From positions 30,542 to 94,541 of the forward strand of contig UQAQ01000008.1 in NCBI GenBank assembly GCA_900539115.1: a stretch of DNA of 64,000 bases. Direction: 5' to 3'. The stretch is from an uncultured Roseburia sp. Lineage in GTDB: Bacteria; Bacillota; Clostridia; Lachnospirales; Lachnospiraceae. This document shows, one piece after another, positions 1 to 9,490 of the stretch (within the stretch, counting starts at the first letter, position 1; each line of letters starts with the position of its first letter). The notes beneath the pieces were generated by a model, which was not told the DNA's origin, searched no databases, and saw nothing but the letters and a program-made list of their open reading frames with translations. Position numbers and translations under genes: made by a program.

Positions 1-1
1 T

Positions 2-901
2 CATACGCTGCTTTGGCACAATCAGACACCGGAATGGTTTTTCCATGTGGACTATGATGTGAACAAAGAGCTGGTGGATGCGGCGACGATGGAAGCGCGT
101 ATGGAGAGTTATATCCGTCAGGTCATCACGCATTGTCAGGCAGGTTTTCCGGGTGTAATCTACACGTGGGATGTTGTCAATGAATGCATTTGCGTGGACG
201 ATAACAGTTATGTCGTGACAAGCGGCGGCTGGAAACTCCGTTCGCAGACAAAGAGTGACAATGACTTTGCACACGACGGTTACGTGCCAAATTACTGGTA
301 TGCGACGATGGGCGAAAATTATGTGGAAAAAGCCTTTATGTATGCGAGAAAATATGCGGATCCGGGCGTGACACTTGTGTATAATGACTATAATGTATTT
401 ATGACGGAGAAAATGGAAAATATTTACAAAATGGTCGAAGAGCTGAAAAGCAAAGGGTTGATCGATGGCATCGGGTTACAGCCGACGGTCGGAATGCGCT
501 GGCCGGAGTTAAATTCGGACAATGAGGGCAGTTTCAAAACATGTCTGGAAACGTATGCCAAACTCGGAGTGGAATTGCAGGTAACCGAACTGGGATTTAA
601 ACTGACGATAGATCCGGAGGACATCGATGAAGAAGCATTGCAAAAACAGGCTGACCGCTATCAGGAATTTATGCAGCTTTTAGTAGACGAAGATTCGGAT
701 AATGGCGGTCCGTGCAACATCACAAGTGTAACGGTATTTGGTATCTGCGATGATTATCCATTGTATACAGACAATCATCAGAATCTGTATCTGTGGGATA
801 AAAACTGTGTGCCAAAACCTTGTTTTTATTCGTATATTAAACCGGGCTTAGATCTGCTGGCTTCGAAAGAAGAGCAGACGGCAGACGGCGGACAGAAATA
901 G
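2..901 (+). CDS. GH10 endo-1,4-beta-xylanase, 5' end outside the window
   Basis: The open frame runs in from the left edge (codons start at base 2), so the N-terminus is missing. Glycoside hydrolase family 10 enzymes cleave internal beta-1,4 bonds of xylan with retention. The first visible residues, HTLLWHNQTPEWFF, are the conserved GH10 substrate-site strand. The acid/base Glu lies in WDVVNE and the nucleophile Glu in QVTELGF. The C-terminal NLYLWDKN and KPCFYSYIKPGL segments match the next gene almost residue for residue, so the two are tandem duplicates. Only 15 bp separate them. Secretion cannot be judged here because the N-terminus is absent. Confidence 0.93.
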   Translation, partial: HTLLWHNQTPEWFFHVDYDVNKELVDAATMEARMESYIRQVITHCQAGFPGVIYTWDVVNECICVDDNSYVVTSGGWKLRSQTKSDNDFAHDGYVPNYWYATMGENYVEKAFMYARKYADPGVTLVYNDYNVFMTEKMENIYKMVEELKSKGLIDGIGLQPTVGMRWPELNSDNEGSFKTCLETYAKLGVELQVTELGFKLTIDPEDIDEEALQKQADRYQEFMQLLVDEDSDNGGPCNITSVTVFGICDDYPLYTDNHQNLYLWDKNCVPKPCFYSYIKPGLDLLASKEEQTADGGQK

Positions 902-916
902 AAAGGCAGAAAAACA

Positions 917-2254
917 ATGAAAGAAAAGAAAGGTATTATCATAACGGTTGTAGTAGCGGTTATTGTATTGGGAGTGCTGTCTTATGCCCTTGCGACGCGG
1001 CATAAGGCAAACGAACCAAAGACAGCAGGAAATCGGGAAACGGTAAAAACGACAGAAACAGCTGTTTCGGAGAGTGCGGTCAGCCCGGCAGCGGTTGTCA
1101 CTGAGGAGACACCGGCGAAGGATATTTATAAGGATTATTTTCTTGTCGGAGCCGCGATCAACGGAAGCGATATTGATACGATGGCGATCAAGCACAAAGG
1201 AATGGCGAAGATTCTGAAAGAGAACTTCAATTCCACGACCTTGTCCAATCTGATGAAGCCGGATTATCTGTTGGATGAAAAGGCAACAAAAAAGAGCAAA
1301 GACGGGATGCCTGTCTGCAAATTTGATACCTGTGACCCGGCACTCAAATTCTGTCAGGAAAACGGAATCAAGATGCGCGGTCACACATTGATCTGGCACA
1401 ATCAGACACCAAGCTGGCTCTTTTACAAAAATTATGATGTAAAATCCGGAAAACTTGCTGATGCGAAGACCATGGAAAAACGTATGGAGAGCTATATCAA
1501 GCAGGTGATCACACACTGCCAGAAAAAATATCCGGGTGTGGTGTATGCCTGGGATGTCGTCAATGAATGCGTCTGCACCGACGCGGGAAGTTATATCGAG
1601 ACGAAGGGCGGCTGGAAACTCCGCGCGGATACAAAAAAAGACAACGATTTCACACACGAACAGGCAGTGCAAAATTACTGGTATACGACAATGGGTGAAA
1701 ATTATGTGGAAAAGGCATTTTCCTTTGCCCGCAAGTATGCAGATAACGATGTGAAACTGTTCTATAATGATTACAATGTCTTTATGGAAGAAAAAATGGA
1801 TAATATTTACAAAATGGTCGAGCAGTTAAAGGAAAAAGGATTAATCGACGGAATCGGTCTCCAGCCGACGGTAGGCATCGACTGGCCGGAACTTGACAGC
1901 GAAAATGACGGAAGTTTCCGAAAATGTCTGGAAACCTATGCAAAACTCGGTCTGGAACTGCAGGTTACGGAATTGAATTTCCGTATCGAAGACGGCACGA
2001 CTGACGAAGAACTGCTGCAGAGACAGTCCGACCGTTACGAGGAAATGATGCGCCTTCTTGTCGAAGAAGATACGCAGAGCGGCGGACCATGTAATATAAC
2101 GAGTGTAACCGTATTTGGTATCTGCGACGATTATCCGTTGTATGGAGATGATTTCCGGCAGAACTTGTATCTGTATGACAAAAACTGCCAGCCGAAACCT
2201 TGCTATTATGGATTTATCAAGCCGGGAATCGAGGCAGTCAACAATAAAAAATAA
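917..2254 (+). CDS. GH10 endo-1,4-beta-xylanase with N-terminal membrane anchor or signal
   Basis: This is a 445-residue protein. Residues 6-26 form a hydrophobic segment after a Lys-rich start, with no lipobox, so it is a signal anchor or uncleaved signal. A Thr/Ala/Pro-rich linker (30-68) leads into a GH10 barrel (70-440). The acid/base is Glu217 in WDVVNE and the nucleophile Glu352 in QVTELNF; RGHTLIWHNQTP is at about 154-165. It should act outside the cell on xylan or xylo-oligosaccharides. It is a near-copy of the upstream gene, and potA starts 21 bp downstream with no visible terminator between, so co-transcription with the polyamine transporter is possible. Confidence 0.95.
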   Translation: MKEKKGIIITVVVAVIVLGVLSYALATRHKANEPKTAGNRETVKTTETAVSESAVSPAAVVTEETPAKDIYKDYFLVGAAINGSDIDTMAIKHKGMAKILKENFNSTTLSNLMKPDYLLDEKATKKSKDGMPVCKFDTCDPALKFCQENGIKMRGHTLIWHNQTPSWLFYKNYDVKSGKLADAKTMEKRMESYIKQVITHCQKKYPGVVYAWDVVNECVCTDAGSYIETKGGWKLRADTKKDNDFTHEQAVQNYWYTTMGENYVEKAFSFARKYADNDVKLFYNDYNVFMEEKMDNIYKMVEQLKEKGLIDGIGLQPTVGIDWPELDSENDGSFRKCLETYAKLGLELQVTELNFRIEDGTTDEELLQRQSDRYEEMMRLLVEEDTQSGGPCNITSVTVFGICDDYPLYGDDFRQNLYLYDKNCQPKPCYYGFIKPGIEAVNNKK

Positions 2255-2275
2255 CGAGAACCAGGAGGATTTGTT

Positions 2276-3346
2276 ATGGCTGAAAAATGTATTGAGCTCA
2301 AAGGGATCACAAAAGCATTTGACGGACAAATCGTTCTAGATCATATGAATCTTGATATTCATGAGAATGAATTTGTAACATTGCTTGGGCCAAGTGGTTG
2401 CGGAAAAACCACGACATTGCGAATAATGGGAGGATTTGAAACGGCGGATGAAGGACAGGTTCTGCTTAACGGAACCGATATTGCCCGCTTGCCGGCGAAC
2501 AAACGCCCGATCAATACCGTGTTTCAAAAGTATGCCTTGTTTTCACACATGAATATCGAGGAAAATATTGCGTTTGGTTTAAAAATCAAGAAAAAATCAA
2601 AAGACTATATTCGAGACAAGATCAAATATGCGCTAAAGCTGGTAAATCTTGACGGCTACGAAAAACGTATGCCGGATTCCCTCAGTGGAGGCCAGCAGCA
2701 GCGTATCGCGATCGCGCGTGCCATCGTAAATGAGCCGAAGATTCTTCTTTTGGATGAACCCCTTGGTGCCCTTGACTTGAAGATGCGCCAGGGGATGCAG
2801 TATGAACTCATCCGTCTGAAAGAAGAACTCGGAATTACGTTTGTTTATGTTACCCACGATCAGGAAGAGGCACTTACGATGTCCGATACGATCGTTGTCA
2901 TGAATCAGGGGTACATCCAGCAGATCGGCACGCCGGAAGACATTTACAATGAGCCGCAGAATGCGTTTGTGGCAGACTTTATCGGCGAGAGCAATATTCT
3001 TTCGGCGACAATGGTCCGCGACCGACTTGTCAATATTCAGGGGCAGGATTTTGAATGCGTCGATGTCGGATTCGGCGAAAACAAACCGGTGGATGTCGTG
3101 ATAAGACCGGAGGATATGATCCTTGTACCTCCGGAAAAAGGCACGATCCGTGCGAAAGTGAAATCCTTGGTGTTCAAAGGGGTGCACTATGAAATGGAGA
3201 TGGAAGCACTTGGATTCACGTGGCTGGTACACAGTACAAGCCTCGCGGAAGTCGGAAGTGAGGTCGGATTGTATATTGATCCGTTTAACATCCAGATCAT
3301 GCACAAACCGGAAAATGAGGCAGAGGAGGCGTTTGCCGGTGAATGA
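2276..3346 (+). CDS. potA: Spermidine/putrescine ABC transporter ATP-binding protein PotA
   Basis: The 356-residue ABC ATPase powers polyamine import through PotBC. Visible motifs are Walker A GPSGCGKT (38-45), the signature LSGGQ (136-140), Walker B ending Asp160 followed by Glu161, and the switch His194 in [13 protein letters not shown]-like C-terminal domain covers roughly 240-345. AGGAGG lies just before the ATG. The 3' end overlaps the GTG start of potB by 8 bp, and the pot genes overlap in series, so they form one translationally coupled operon. The order potABCD and the PotD lipoprotein support polyamine rather than iron or sulfate specificity. Confidence 0.95.
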   Translation: MAEKCIELKGITKAFDGQIVLDHMNLDIHENEFVTLLGPSGCGKTTTLRIMGGFETADEGQVLLNGTDIARLPANKRPINTVFQKYALFSHMNIEENIAFGLKIKKKSKDYIRDKIKYALKLVNLDGYEKRMPDSLSGGQQQRIAIARAIVNEPKILLLDEPLGALDLKMRQGMQYELIRLKEELGITFVYVTHDQEEALTMSDTIVVMNQGYIQQIGTPEDIYNEPQNAFVADFIGESNILSATMVRDRLVNIQGQDFECVDVGFGENKPVDVVIRPEDMILVPPEKGTIRAKVKSLVFKGVHYEMEMEALGFTWLVHSTSLAEVGSEVGLYIDPFNIQIMHKPENEAEEAFAGE

Positions 3347-4166
3347 GAAAAAGATGACGAGACGTCTTTCGTATCCGTACATTGTGTGGATGGCAATTTT
3401 TGTCATTGTGCCTCTTATCATTGTATGTATTTACGGACTGACAGATAAAACCGGTGCCTTAACTCTTGAAAATGTCAAGAGTATCGCTTCTCCGGTACAT
3501 TTAAAAGCCTTATTTTTGTCACTTAAATTATCTATTATAAGTACCGTGTTATGTTTTGTCCTCGCCTTGCCGCTGGCACTGGTGATCCGGGGGATGCATT
3601 TAAAAAGCAGCGGGTTTATCATCTTTGTATTCATCCTTCCGATGTGGATGAACTTTTTGCTGCGTACGATCGCATGGCAGTCTTTGCTGGAAAAGACGGG
3701 CGTGATCAATATGATATTGCAGTCGATTGGGCTGCCAAAGCAGAATTTGATCAATACCGAAGGGGCGATCATTCTCGGTATGATCTACAATTTTCTGCCA
3801 TTTATGGTACTTCCGATCTACAATTCGCTCATCAAGATCCCGCAGGATACCTTCGATGCGGCAAAAGATCTTGGGGCAAACTGGATACAGACATTGTGGC
3901 GGATCACATTGCCACAGATTCTTCCGGGAATTGTCAGCGGTATTACGATGGTATTTGTGCCGGCGATGACAACATTTGTCATTTCAAACTTGTTAGGAGG
4001 AGCGAAGATCAATCTGATCGGAAATGTGATCGAGCAGGAATTTACGACGGCCAATAACTGGTACGGCGGCGCCGGTTTGTCCATTGTTTTGATGATATTG
4101 ATCTTAGGAAGTATGGCGGTTATGTCACACTTTGATAAAGAGGGAGAGGGGGCTGCGATATGGTAG
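3339..4166 (+). CDS. potB: Spermidine/putrescine ABC transporter permease PotB
   Basis: This is an inner-membrane permease of the PotB type with about six TM helices. The GTG at 3339 is chosen because AGGAGG at 3324-3329 sits 9 nt upstream and the product then starts MNEKKMTRR, followed by the first TM helix; an in-frame ATG at 3189 lies deep inside potA and would add an implausible charged extension. The EAA-like coupling loop is [20 protein letters not shown], which docks on PotA. It overlaps potA by 8 bp and potC by 7 bp. Length 275 residues is normal for the family. Confidence 0.93.
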   Translation: MNEKKMTRRLSYPYIVWMAIFVIVPLIIVCIYGLTDKTGALTLENVKSIASPVHLKALFLSLKLSIISTVLCFVLALPLALVIRGMHLKSSGFIIFVFILPMWMNFLLRTIAWQSLLEKTGVINMILQSIGLPKQNLINTEGAIILGMIYNFLPFMVLPIYNSLIKIPQDTFDAAKDLGANWIQTLWRITLPQILPGIVSGITMVFVPAMTTFVISNLLGGAKINLIGNVIEQEFTTANNWYGGAGLSIVLMILILGSMAVMSHFDKEGEGAAIW

Positions 4167-4948
4167 GAAAAGCCCTGGCAAAGATCAGCGGAAGGATTTA
4201 TCTTGCCTTGATTTTTATTTTTTTGTACGCCCCGATCGCGACACTCATTGTGTTGTCATTTAATGAGTCAAGATTCCGCGGAAAGTGGGGCGGTTTCAGC
4301 CTCAAATGGTACGAGAGCCTGTTTTCTTCAAGGGAGATCATGGATGCACTTTGGACGACGCTTTTATTGGCATTTTTGTCCGCTTTGATCGCGACGATCC
4401 TCGGAACGATGGTATCTTTTGCCATGAACCATATGAAAAAACTGCCGCGCATGATTTTGATGACGGTGACCAATATTCCGATGCTCAATGCCGATATTGT
4501 AACCGGGATATCCTTGATGCTTTTATTTATCGCACTGCGTTACCGGATGGGATTCGGCAGTGTGCTGATCGCGCATATTACGTTCAATCTGCCCTATGTG
4601 GTGCTGAGTGTACTTCCAAAATTAAAGCAGATGAATAAAAGTGTATTTGAGGCGGCGCTGGACCTCGGTGCAAGCCGGCAGTATGCGTTTGTAAAAGTTG
4701 TATTTCCGGATATTTTACCGGGAATTTTAACCGGATTTTTGTTGTCCTTTACGATGTCACTGGATGACTTCATCATTACTCATTTTACCAAAGGTGTGGG
4801 GATGGATACGTTGTCAACAAAAATCTATGCGGAGGTGCGAAAAGGCATAAAACCGGAGATCTACGCACTTTCCACCATTTTATTTGCAGCTATATTTATC
4901 GTGTTGATCGTTGTCAACCGCAGACAGAAAGCAGAGGAAAATAGATGA
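4160..4948 (+). CDS. potC: Spermidine/putrescine ABC transporter permease PotC
   Basis: This is the second permease of the polyamine importer, 262 residues with about six TM helices. It has the family coupling motif EAALDLGASRQYAFVKVVFP and the segment LSFTMSLDDFIITHF that is typical of PotC. The ATG overlaps the potB stop region, and the 3' end overlaps potD by an ATGA. It should pair with PotB to make the transmembrane channel, receiving substrate from PotD and energy from PotA. Confidence 0.94.
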   Translation: MVGKALAKISGRIYLALIFIFLYAPIATLIVLSFNESRFRGKWGGFSLKWYESLFSSREIMDALWTTLLLAFLSALIATILGTMVSFAMNHMKKLPRMILMTVTNIPMLNADIVTGISLMLLFIALRYRMGFGSVLIAHITFNLPYVVLSVLPKLKQMNKSVFEAALDLGASRQYAFVKVVFPDILPGILTGFLLSFTMSLDDFIITHFTKGVGMDTLSTKIYAEVRKGIKPEIYALSTILFAAIFIVLIVVNRRQKAEENR

Positions 4949-6027
4949 AAAAAAGCATAAAAAAGATTTTGGCACTGACACTTGCGACCACTTTATTTAC
5001 GACGGGGCTTACGGCTTGTTCTTCCGGAGAAAGCAAGACCGGAGAGGCCGGCGAATTATATGTTTATAACTGGGGCGAATATTTTGACCCGGATGCCTTG
5101 GCGATGTTTGAAGATGAGACAGGCATCAAAGTGACCTATGACGAATACGAGACAAATGAAGTAATGTACCCGATTATATCCAATGGTGCAGCTTCGTATG
5201 ACCTTGTCTGTCCTTCCGATTATATGGTGCAGCGTATGATCTCCGAGAATCTTGTCGAAGAGATTAATTTTGACAATGTACCAAATATTAAATATGTAGA
5301 CACTAAATATATGGATGCCAGCAAAGAATTTGATCCGGAAAATAAATACAGTGTTCCGTATCTTTGGGGAACCGTCGGCATATTATACAATAAAACGATG
5401 GTAAAAGAACCGGTGGACAGCTGGGGGATTTTGTGGGATACCAAATATAAAGATAACATTTTGATGCAGAAAAGTGTCCGAGATGCATTTGGTATCACTT
5501 TGAAGTACCTTGGTTATTCGCTTAACAGCACAGATGAAAAGCAGTTAGAGGAAGCCAAACAAAAACTGATCGAACAGAAAAAATCCGGCGTCGTACAGGC
5601 ATATGTCGTTGATGAAGTGCGTGATAAGATGATCGGAAACGAGGCGGCGATCGGAGTTATTTATTCCGGAGAGGCATTGACCTGTCAGAAGGAAAATCCG
5701 GATCTCGAGTATGTCATTCCAAAGGAAGGCAGCAATTTGTGGATCGATTCCTGGGTCATTCCGAAGGGGGCAAAGAACAAGGAAAATGCGGAGAAGTTTT
5801 TGAACTTCCTCTGTAAACCGGAAATTGCAAAGATGAATTTTGACTATATCACGTATTCGATTCCAAATGAAGAAGGACGTAAATTGATCGAAGATGCGTC
5901 GCAACGTGACAGCAAGATTGCATTTCCGGATTGGGATTCTTTGACAAATTGCGAGACATTTAAGTATCTCGGTGATGATGTCGACAAGATTTATAATGAG
6001 AAATGGAAGGAGATCATGGCACAATGA
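4945..6027 (+). CDS. potD: Spermidine/putrescine-binding lipoprotein PotD
   Basis: This is the extracytoplasmic substrate-binding protein of the polyamine importer, 360 residues. The signal peptide ends in a lipobox, LTAC, with Cys at about 25, so it is a lipoprotein anchored in the membrane. The mature part begins LYVYNWGEYFDPDAL, the typical PotD/PotF opening, and contains the WIDSWVIPKGA strand seen in the family. It overlaps potC by 4 bp. The next gene starts within its last codons, so the flavoprotein downstream is translated from the same message. Confidence 0.95.
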   Translation: MKKSIKKILALTLATTLFTTGLTACSSGESKTGEAGELYVYNWGEYFDPDALAMFEDETGIKVTYDEYETNEVMYPIISNGAASYDLVCPSDYMVQRMISENLVEEINFDNVPNIKYVDTKYMDASKEFDPENKYSVPYLWGTVGILYNKTMVKEPVDSWGILWDTKYKDNILMQKSVRDAFGITLKYLGYSLNSTDEKQLEEAKQKLIEQKKSGVVQAYVVDEVRDKMIGNEAAIGVIYSGEALTCQKENPDLEYVIPKEGSNLWIDSWVIPKGAKNKENAEKFLNFLCKPEIAKMNFDYITYSIPNEEGRKLIEDASQRDSKIAFPDWDSLTNCETFKYLGDDVDKIYNEKWKEIMAQ

Positions 6028-6629
6028 AAGTATTATTGATCAATGGAAGTGCAAAAGAAAAAGGGTGTACATTTACGGCACTCAATGAGGTGGCGCGCGG
6101 ACTCAATGAAAGCGGCGTGGAAACGGAGATCCTTTCGCTTGGAACGAAGCCGGTCGCAGATTGTATGGGCTGTGGAAAATGCCGTGAAACCGGTGCCTGT
6201 GTATTTGGGGATATCGTAAATGAAATCGTCGAAAAGGCAAAGACCGCCGATGGTTTTGTCTTTGGTTCCCCGGTCTATTATGCGCATGCGAGCGGACGGC
6301 TTTTGTCTGTCCTTGACCGTGCTTTTTACTCCGGTGGAAAAGAATTTGCTTTTAAGCCGGGGGCAGCAGTGGTAAGTGCCAGACGCGGCGGTACGACGGC
6401 ATCTTTGGAAGTGATCAATAAGCATTTTTCCATCAATCAGATGCCAATCGTGACTTCTAATTATTGGAATATGGTGCATGGAAATACACCGGATGAAGTC
6501 CGTCAGGATAAAGAGGGGATGCGTACAATGTACAATCTCGGCCGCAATATGGCATGGATGATAAAATGCATTCAGGCAGGCCCGGAACATCCGCAAAATG
6601 AAAAAGAGAGTACGAATTTTATTCGTTAA
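6024..6629 (+). CDS. Flavodoxin-like NAD(P)H-dependent FMN reductase / iron-sulfur flavoprotein family
   Basis: This 201-residue flavodoxin-fold protein starts MKVLLINGSAKEKG, an FMN phosphate-binding loop, and has the FMN-contact segment FGSPVYYAHASG. A cysteine cluster CMGCGKCRETGACVF follows strand 2, as in iron-sulfur flavoproteins and related NAD(P)H reductases. ATG 6024 is chosen because AAGGAG at 6007-6012 precedes it; the in-frame ATG at 6003 lies inside potD. It overlaps the potD end. The electron partner and substrate are unknown, and whether the cysteines bind a cluster cannot be told from sequence. Confidence 0.82.
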   Translation: MKVLLINGSAKEKGCTFTALNEVARGLNESGVETEILSLGTKPVADCMGCGKCRETGACVFGDIVNEIVEKAKTADGFVFGSPVYYAHASGRLLSVLDRAFYSGGKEFAFKPGAAVVSARRGGTTASLEVINKHFSINQMPIVTSNYWNMVHGNTPDEVRQDKEGMRTMYNLGRNMAWMIKCIQAGPEHPQNEKESTNFIR

Positions 6630-6636
6630 GCATGCG

Positions 6637-6665
6637 TTGACGAACCCGGAAAGAACCGTTATAAT
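6637..6665 (+). promoter_or_regulatory. Strong sigma-A promoter of the hprK operon
   Basis: TTGACG (6637-6642) and TATAAT (6660-6665) are separated by exactly 17 bp and lie 34 bp before the hprK ATG. AAGGAGG precedes the start codon. No terminator is visible between here and the crh-like gene, so this promoter could drive the whole cluster to about 11590. Confidence 0.85.
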
Positions 6666-6698
6666 AAAACGTAGGAACGTGAAGAAGGAGGAAATGTA

Positions 6699-7619
6699 AT
6701 GTATACAGTAGATTTACAGGACTGCATCGATAAGATGGATCTCGAATGTCTCACACCGGATGTGGATATTTCACAGATTAAGATCACGCAGTCGGATATC
6801 AACCGTCCGGCACTTCAGCTGGCAGGATTTTTTGATTATTTTGACCACCATCGTGTACAGATCATCGGTCATGTGGAAAATACGTATATGGAAAAACAGG
6901 GACTTGAGTACAGTGTGGAAATGATGGGACGCATTATGTCCTATAAAGTACCATGTATCGTGTACTGTCGTGATATGGCGGTGCCGGATGCCATTCTTGA
7001 GGTGGCGGACAAAGCCGGTGTGCCGATTTTACGTACGAAGCAGACGACTTCCTCATTTTCTTCCGAATTGAACCGATGGCTGAAAGTCGAACTTGCGCCG
7101 CGCATCAGTATTCACGGTGTTTTGGTCGACATTTACGGCGAAGGTGTGCTGATCACCGGAGAGAGCGGAATCGGTAAAAGTGAGGTCGCATTGGAACTCA
7201 TCCACCGCGGACACCGTCTCGTATCGGATGACGTTGTAGAGATCAAGAAAGTCAGTGATGCGACATTGATCGGTACCGCTCCCGATATCACGAGACATTT
7301 TATCGAACTTCGTGGAATCGGAATCATCGATGCCAAAGCTTTGTTTGGTGTAGAAAGTGTAAAAAATACCCAGTCGATCGATCTTGTCATTAAACTCGAA
7401 GAGTGGAACAAAGAGCAGGATTACGACCGCATGGGACTGGAAGAAAAATACATCGAATATCTCGGAAATAAAGTGGTATGCCATTCGATTCCGATTCGTC
7501 CGGGTCGAAATCTTGCGATCATTTGTGAGTCGGCAGCTGTCAATTTCCGTCAGAAAAAGATGGGGTATAATGCAGCGAAAGAATTGTACAATCGTGTAAC
7601 CGCAAGATTGCCGGAATAA
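6699..7619 (+). CDS. hprK: HPr kinase/phosphorylase
   Basis: This bifunctional enzyme phosphorylates and dephosphorylates a regulatory serine on HPr and Crh, and so controls carbon catabolite repression in Firmicutes. The 306-residue protein has an N-terminal MurF-like domain (about 1-130) and a kinase core with His139, Walker A GESGIGKS (154-161) and Asp177/Asp178. The family stretch LRGIGIIDAKALFG follows. Length is normal. It lies with a glucokinase and, about 3.7 kb on, a histidine-less HPr paralogue that keeps the serine target, so enzyme and likely substrate share an operon. Confidence 0.96.
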   Translation: MYTVDLQDCIDKMDLECLTPDVDISQIKITQSDINRPALQLAGFFDYFDHHRVQIIGHVENTYMEKQGLEYSVEMMGRIMSYKVPCIVYCRDMAVPDAILEVADKAGVPILRTKQTTSSFSSELNRWLKVELAPRISIHGVLVDIYGEGVLITGESGIGKSEVALELIHRGHRLVSDDVVEIKKVSDATLIGTAPDITRHFIELRGIGIIDAKALFGVESVKNTQSIDLVIKLEEWNKEQDYDRMGLEEKYIEYLGNKVVCHSIPIRPGRNLAIICESAAVNFRQKKMGYNAAKELYNRVTARLPE

Positions 7620-7640
7620 TACGAAATCAGGAGGAAAGTC

Positions 7641-8567
7641 ATGGAAAAGTTTTATGTAGGTGTCGATGTCGGAGGCACATCGATCAAGATGGGAATGTTT
7701 TCACATACCGGGGAATTGCTCGAAAAATGGGAAATTCCGACGCGTGTGGATGAAGATGAGCAAACGGATCGTATCCTTCCGGATATCGCCGTAAGTATTG
7801 AAGAAAAACGTGCGGAAAAAAATGGAAATATTGTCGGCATCGGACTCGGCATCCCGGGACCGGTGACAGACGACGGAACCGTGTTAAAATGTGCCAATAT
7901 TCATTGGCCGGTCTTTAATGTCAAAGAAAAATTGTTTGATCTGACCGGCGTAGCCAATATCCGTGTCGGAAACGATGCCAATGTCGCAGCTCTTGGAGAA
8001 ATGTGGAAGGGCGGCGGACGCGGCTTTGACAGTATCGTCATGGTAACACTCGGAACCGGTGTCGGCGGCGGAGTTATCCTCGGCGGCAAGATTTTGACCG
8101 GAACCAAAGGAGCAGCCGGAGAAATCGGTCATATGACCGTAGAATATGACGAAGAAGAGACCTGCAACTGCGGTACGAAAGGTTGTCTTGAACAGTATGC
8201 ATCCGCGACGGGAATCGTTCGTCTGGCGAAAAAACAGATGGTGGAAACGTCAACTTTGGCAAAAATTGACAATCTTACAGCAAAAGACGTATTTGATGAA
8301 GCAAAAGCCGGAGATGCTTATGCCCTTCAGATCGTAGACCGGTTTGCCCGCTATCTTGGCGTGGCACTTGGCAATGTAGCACAGATCATTGATCCGGAAG
8401 CATTTGTAATCGGCGGCGGAGTGGCAAGAGCCGGAAGCATCATTACGGAAAGTATAGAAAAATATTATAATGACAGTGTAATGTTTGCCTTGCGCGGCAA
8501 ACAGTTCAATCTGGCAGAACTTGGAAATGACGCAGGCATCTACGGTGCGGTGCGTATGGTCCTGTAA
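7641..8567 (+). CDS. glcK: ROK-family glucokinase
   Basis: This cytoplasmic sugar kinase of the ROK family probably makes glucose 6-phosphate from ATP and glucose. It has 308 residues, with the N-terminal phosphate-binding motif VGVDVGGTSIKMGMF, the sugar-binding region ending in catalytic Asp (VGNDANVAALGE), EIGHMTV, and the zinc-binding CNCGTKGCLEQYAS typical of ROK. There is no N-terminal HTH, so it is an enzyme and not a repressor. AGGAGG precedes the ATG. Its place between hprK and murB suggests coordination of sugar phosphorylation with catabolite control. The exact hexose is inferred. Confidence 0.92.
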   Translation: MEKFYVGVDVGGTSIKMGMFSHTGELLEKWEIPTRVDEDEQTDRILPDIAVSIEEKRAEKNGNIVGIGLGIPGPVTDDGTVLKCANIHWPVFNVKEKLFDLTGVANIRVGNDANVAALGEMWKGGGRGFDSIVMVTLGTGVGGGVILGGKILTGTKGAAGEIGHMTVEYDEEETCNCGTKGCLEQYASATGIVRLAKKQMVETSTLAKIDNLTAKDVFDEAKAGDAYALQIVDRFARYLGVALGNVAQIIDPEAFVIGGGVARAGSIITESIEKYYNDSVMFALRGKQFNLAELGNDAGIYGAVRMVL

Positions 8568-8584
8568 GAAAGGAATCAAAAAGC

Positions 8585-9451
8585 GTGATACAGTTAAAAG
8601 AAGGAGAACTTCTGAGTAATCATACAACATTTCGTATCGGAGGAGCGGCAAAATATTTTGCTGTGCCAAAGAACGAAGAGGAGATTATGGAAGCGGTGGA
8701 TTTTGCCATCGTGAAGGGGCTGCCGCATTATATCCTTGGCAAGGGGAGCAATGTGCTGTTCCCGGATGAGGGATATTCCGGTGTAGTCATTGAGATCGGA
8801 GCCGGCATGGAAAAGGTGGAACGCATCGGCGACACCGGAATCCGTGCACAGGCAGGGGTGTCATTGAGTTCGCTGGCGGCGTTTGCAGCCAGAGAGGGCC
8901 TCGCCGGATTGGAATTTGCCGGTGGAATCCCGGGAACACTCGGAGGCGCCGTGACGATGAATGCGGGTGCCTATGGCGGTGAGATGAAGGATGTCATCGT
9001 AAGTGCGAAAGTCATGGACGAAGACGGCGGTGTAAAAGTGTTGTCCTGCGATGAATTGGAACTTGGGTATCGTACAAGCATCGTCCAAAAGAAACAACTC
9101 ATCGTGTTGGAAGCCGAATTTTCACTGCAACCGGGAGAGACCGAGGCGATTCAGAGCACGATGAAAGAACTGAATGCAAAACGAAGAGAAAAACAGCCGT
9201 TGGAATATCCGAGTGCCGGAAGTACGTTTAAGCGTCCGGAAGGATATTTTGCCGGAAAGTTGATAGAAGATGCCGGACTTCGCGGTTATCGTGTCGGGGA
9301 TGCTCAGGTATCGGAAAAACATTGTGGATTTGTAGTAAACCGCGGAAAGGCGACATGTGCCGAGGTGCTTCAGTTGATCGAAGAGGTACAGAAAAAGGTC
9401 AAAGAGCAGTTTGGGGTACAGCTTGAGCCGGAAGTGCGGATCATACGATAG
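8585..9451 (+). CDS. murB: UDP-N-acetylmuramate dehydrogenase MurB
   Basis: This FAD- and NADPH-dependent enzyme reduces UDP-GlcNAc-enolpyruvate to UDP-MurNAc, the second committed step of peptidoglycan synthesis. The 288-residue protein shows NHTTFRIGG and LGKGSNVLFPDEG (FAD-binding), GIPGTLGGAVTMNAGAYGG, and YPSAGSTFKRP carrying the catalytic Ser proton donor. A GTG start at 8585 with AAAGGA upstream gives MIQLKEGELLSNHTTF; the short N-terminus before the FAD domain is a little shorter than in Bacillus. It is 17 bp downstream of glcK, in the same operon. Confidence 0.94.
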   Translation: MIQLKEGELLSNHTTFRIGGAAKYFAVPKNEEEIMEAVDFAIVKGLPHYILGKGSNVLFPDEGYSGVVIEIGAGMEKVERIGDTGIRAQAGVSLSSLAAFAAREGLAGLEFAGGIPGTLGGAVTMNAGAYGGEMKDVIVSAKVMDEDGGVKVLSCDELELGYRTSIVQKKQLIVLEAEFSLQPGETEAIQSTMKELNAKRREKQPLEYPSAGSTFKRPEGYFAGKLIEDAGLRGYRVGDAQVSEKHCGFVVNRGKATCAEVLQLIEEVQKKVKEQFGVQLEPEVRIIR

Positions 9452-9490
9452 AAGAGCAGTTTTTGAGAACTGCAGAAAAGGAGGGCAAAG

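Noticed and set aside
848..1672. Long minus-strand open frame (274 residues) opposite the GH10 gene
   Set aside because: It overlaps a clear xylanase on the other strand, has no recognisable motif and Cys/His/Arg-rich antisense composition.
3189..3338. In-frame ATG extension of potB into potA
   Set aside because: It would add 50 charged residues read out of frame from PotA; GTG at 3339 has a proper ribosome site.
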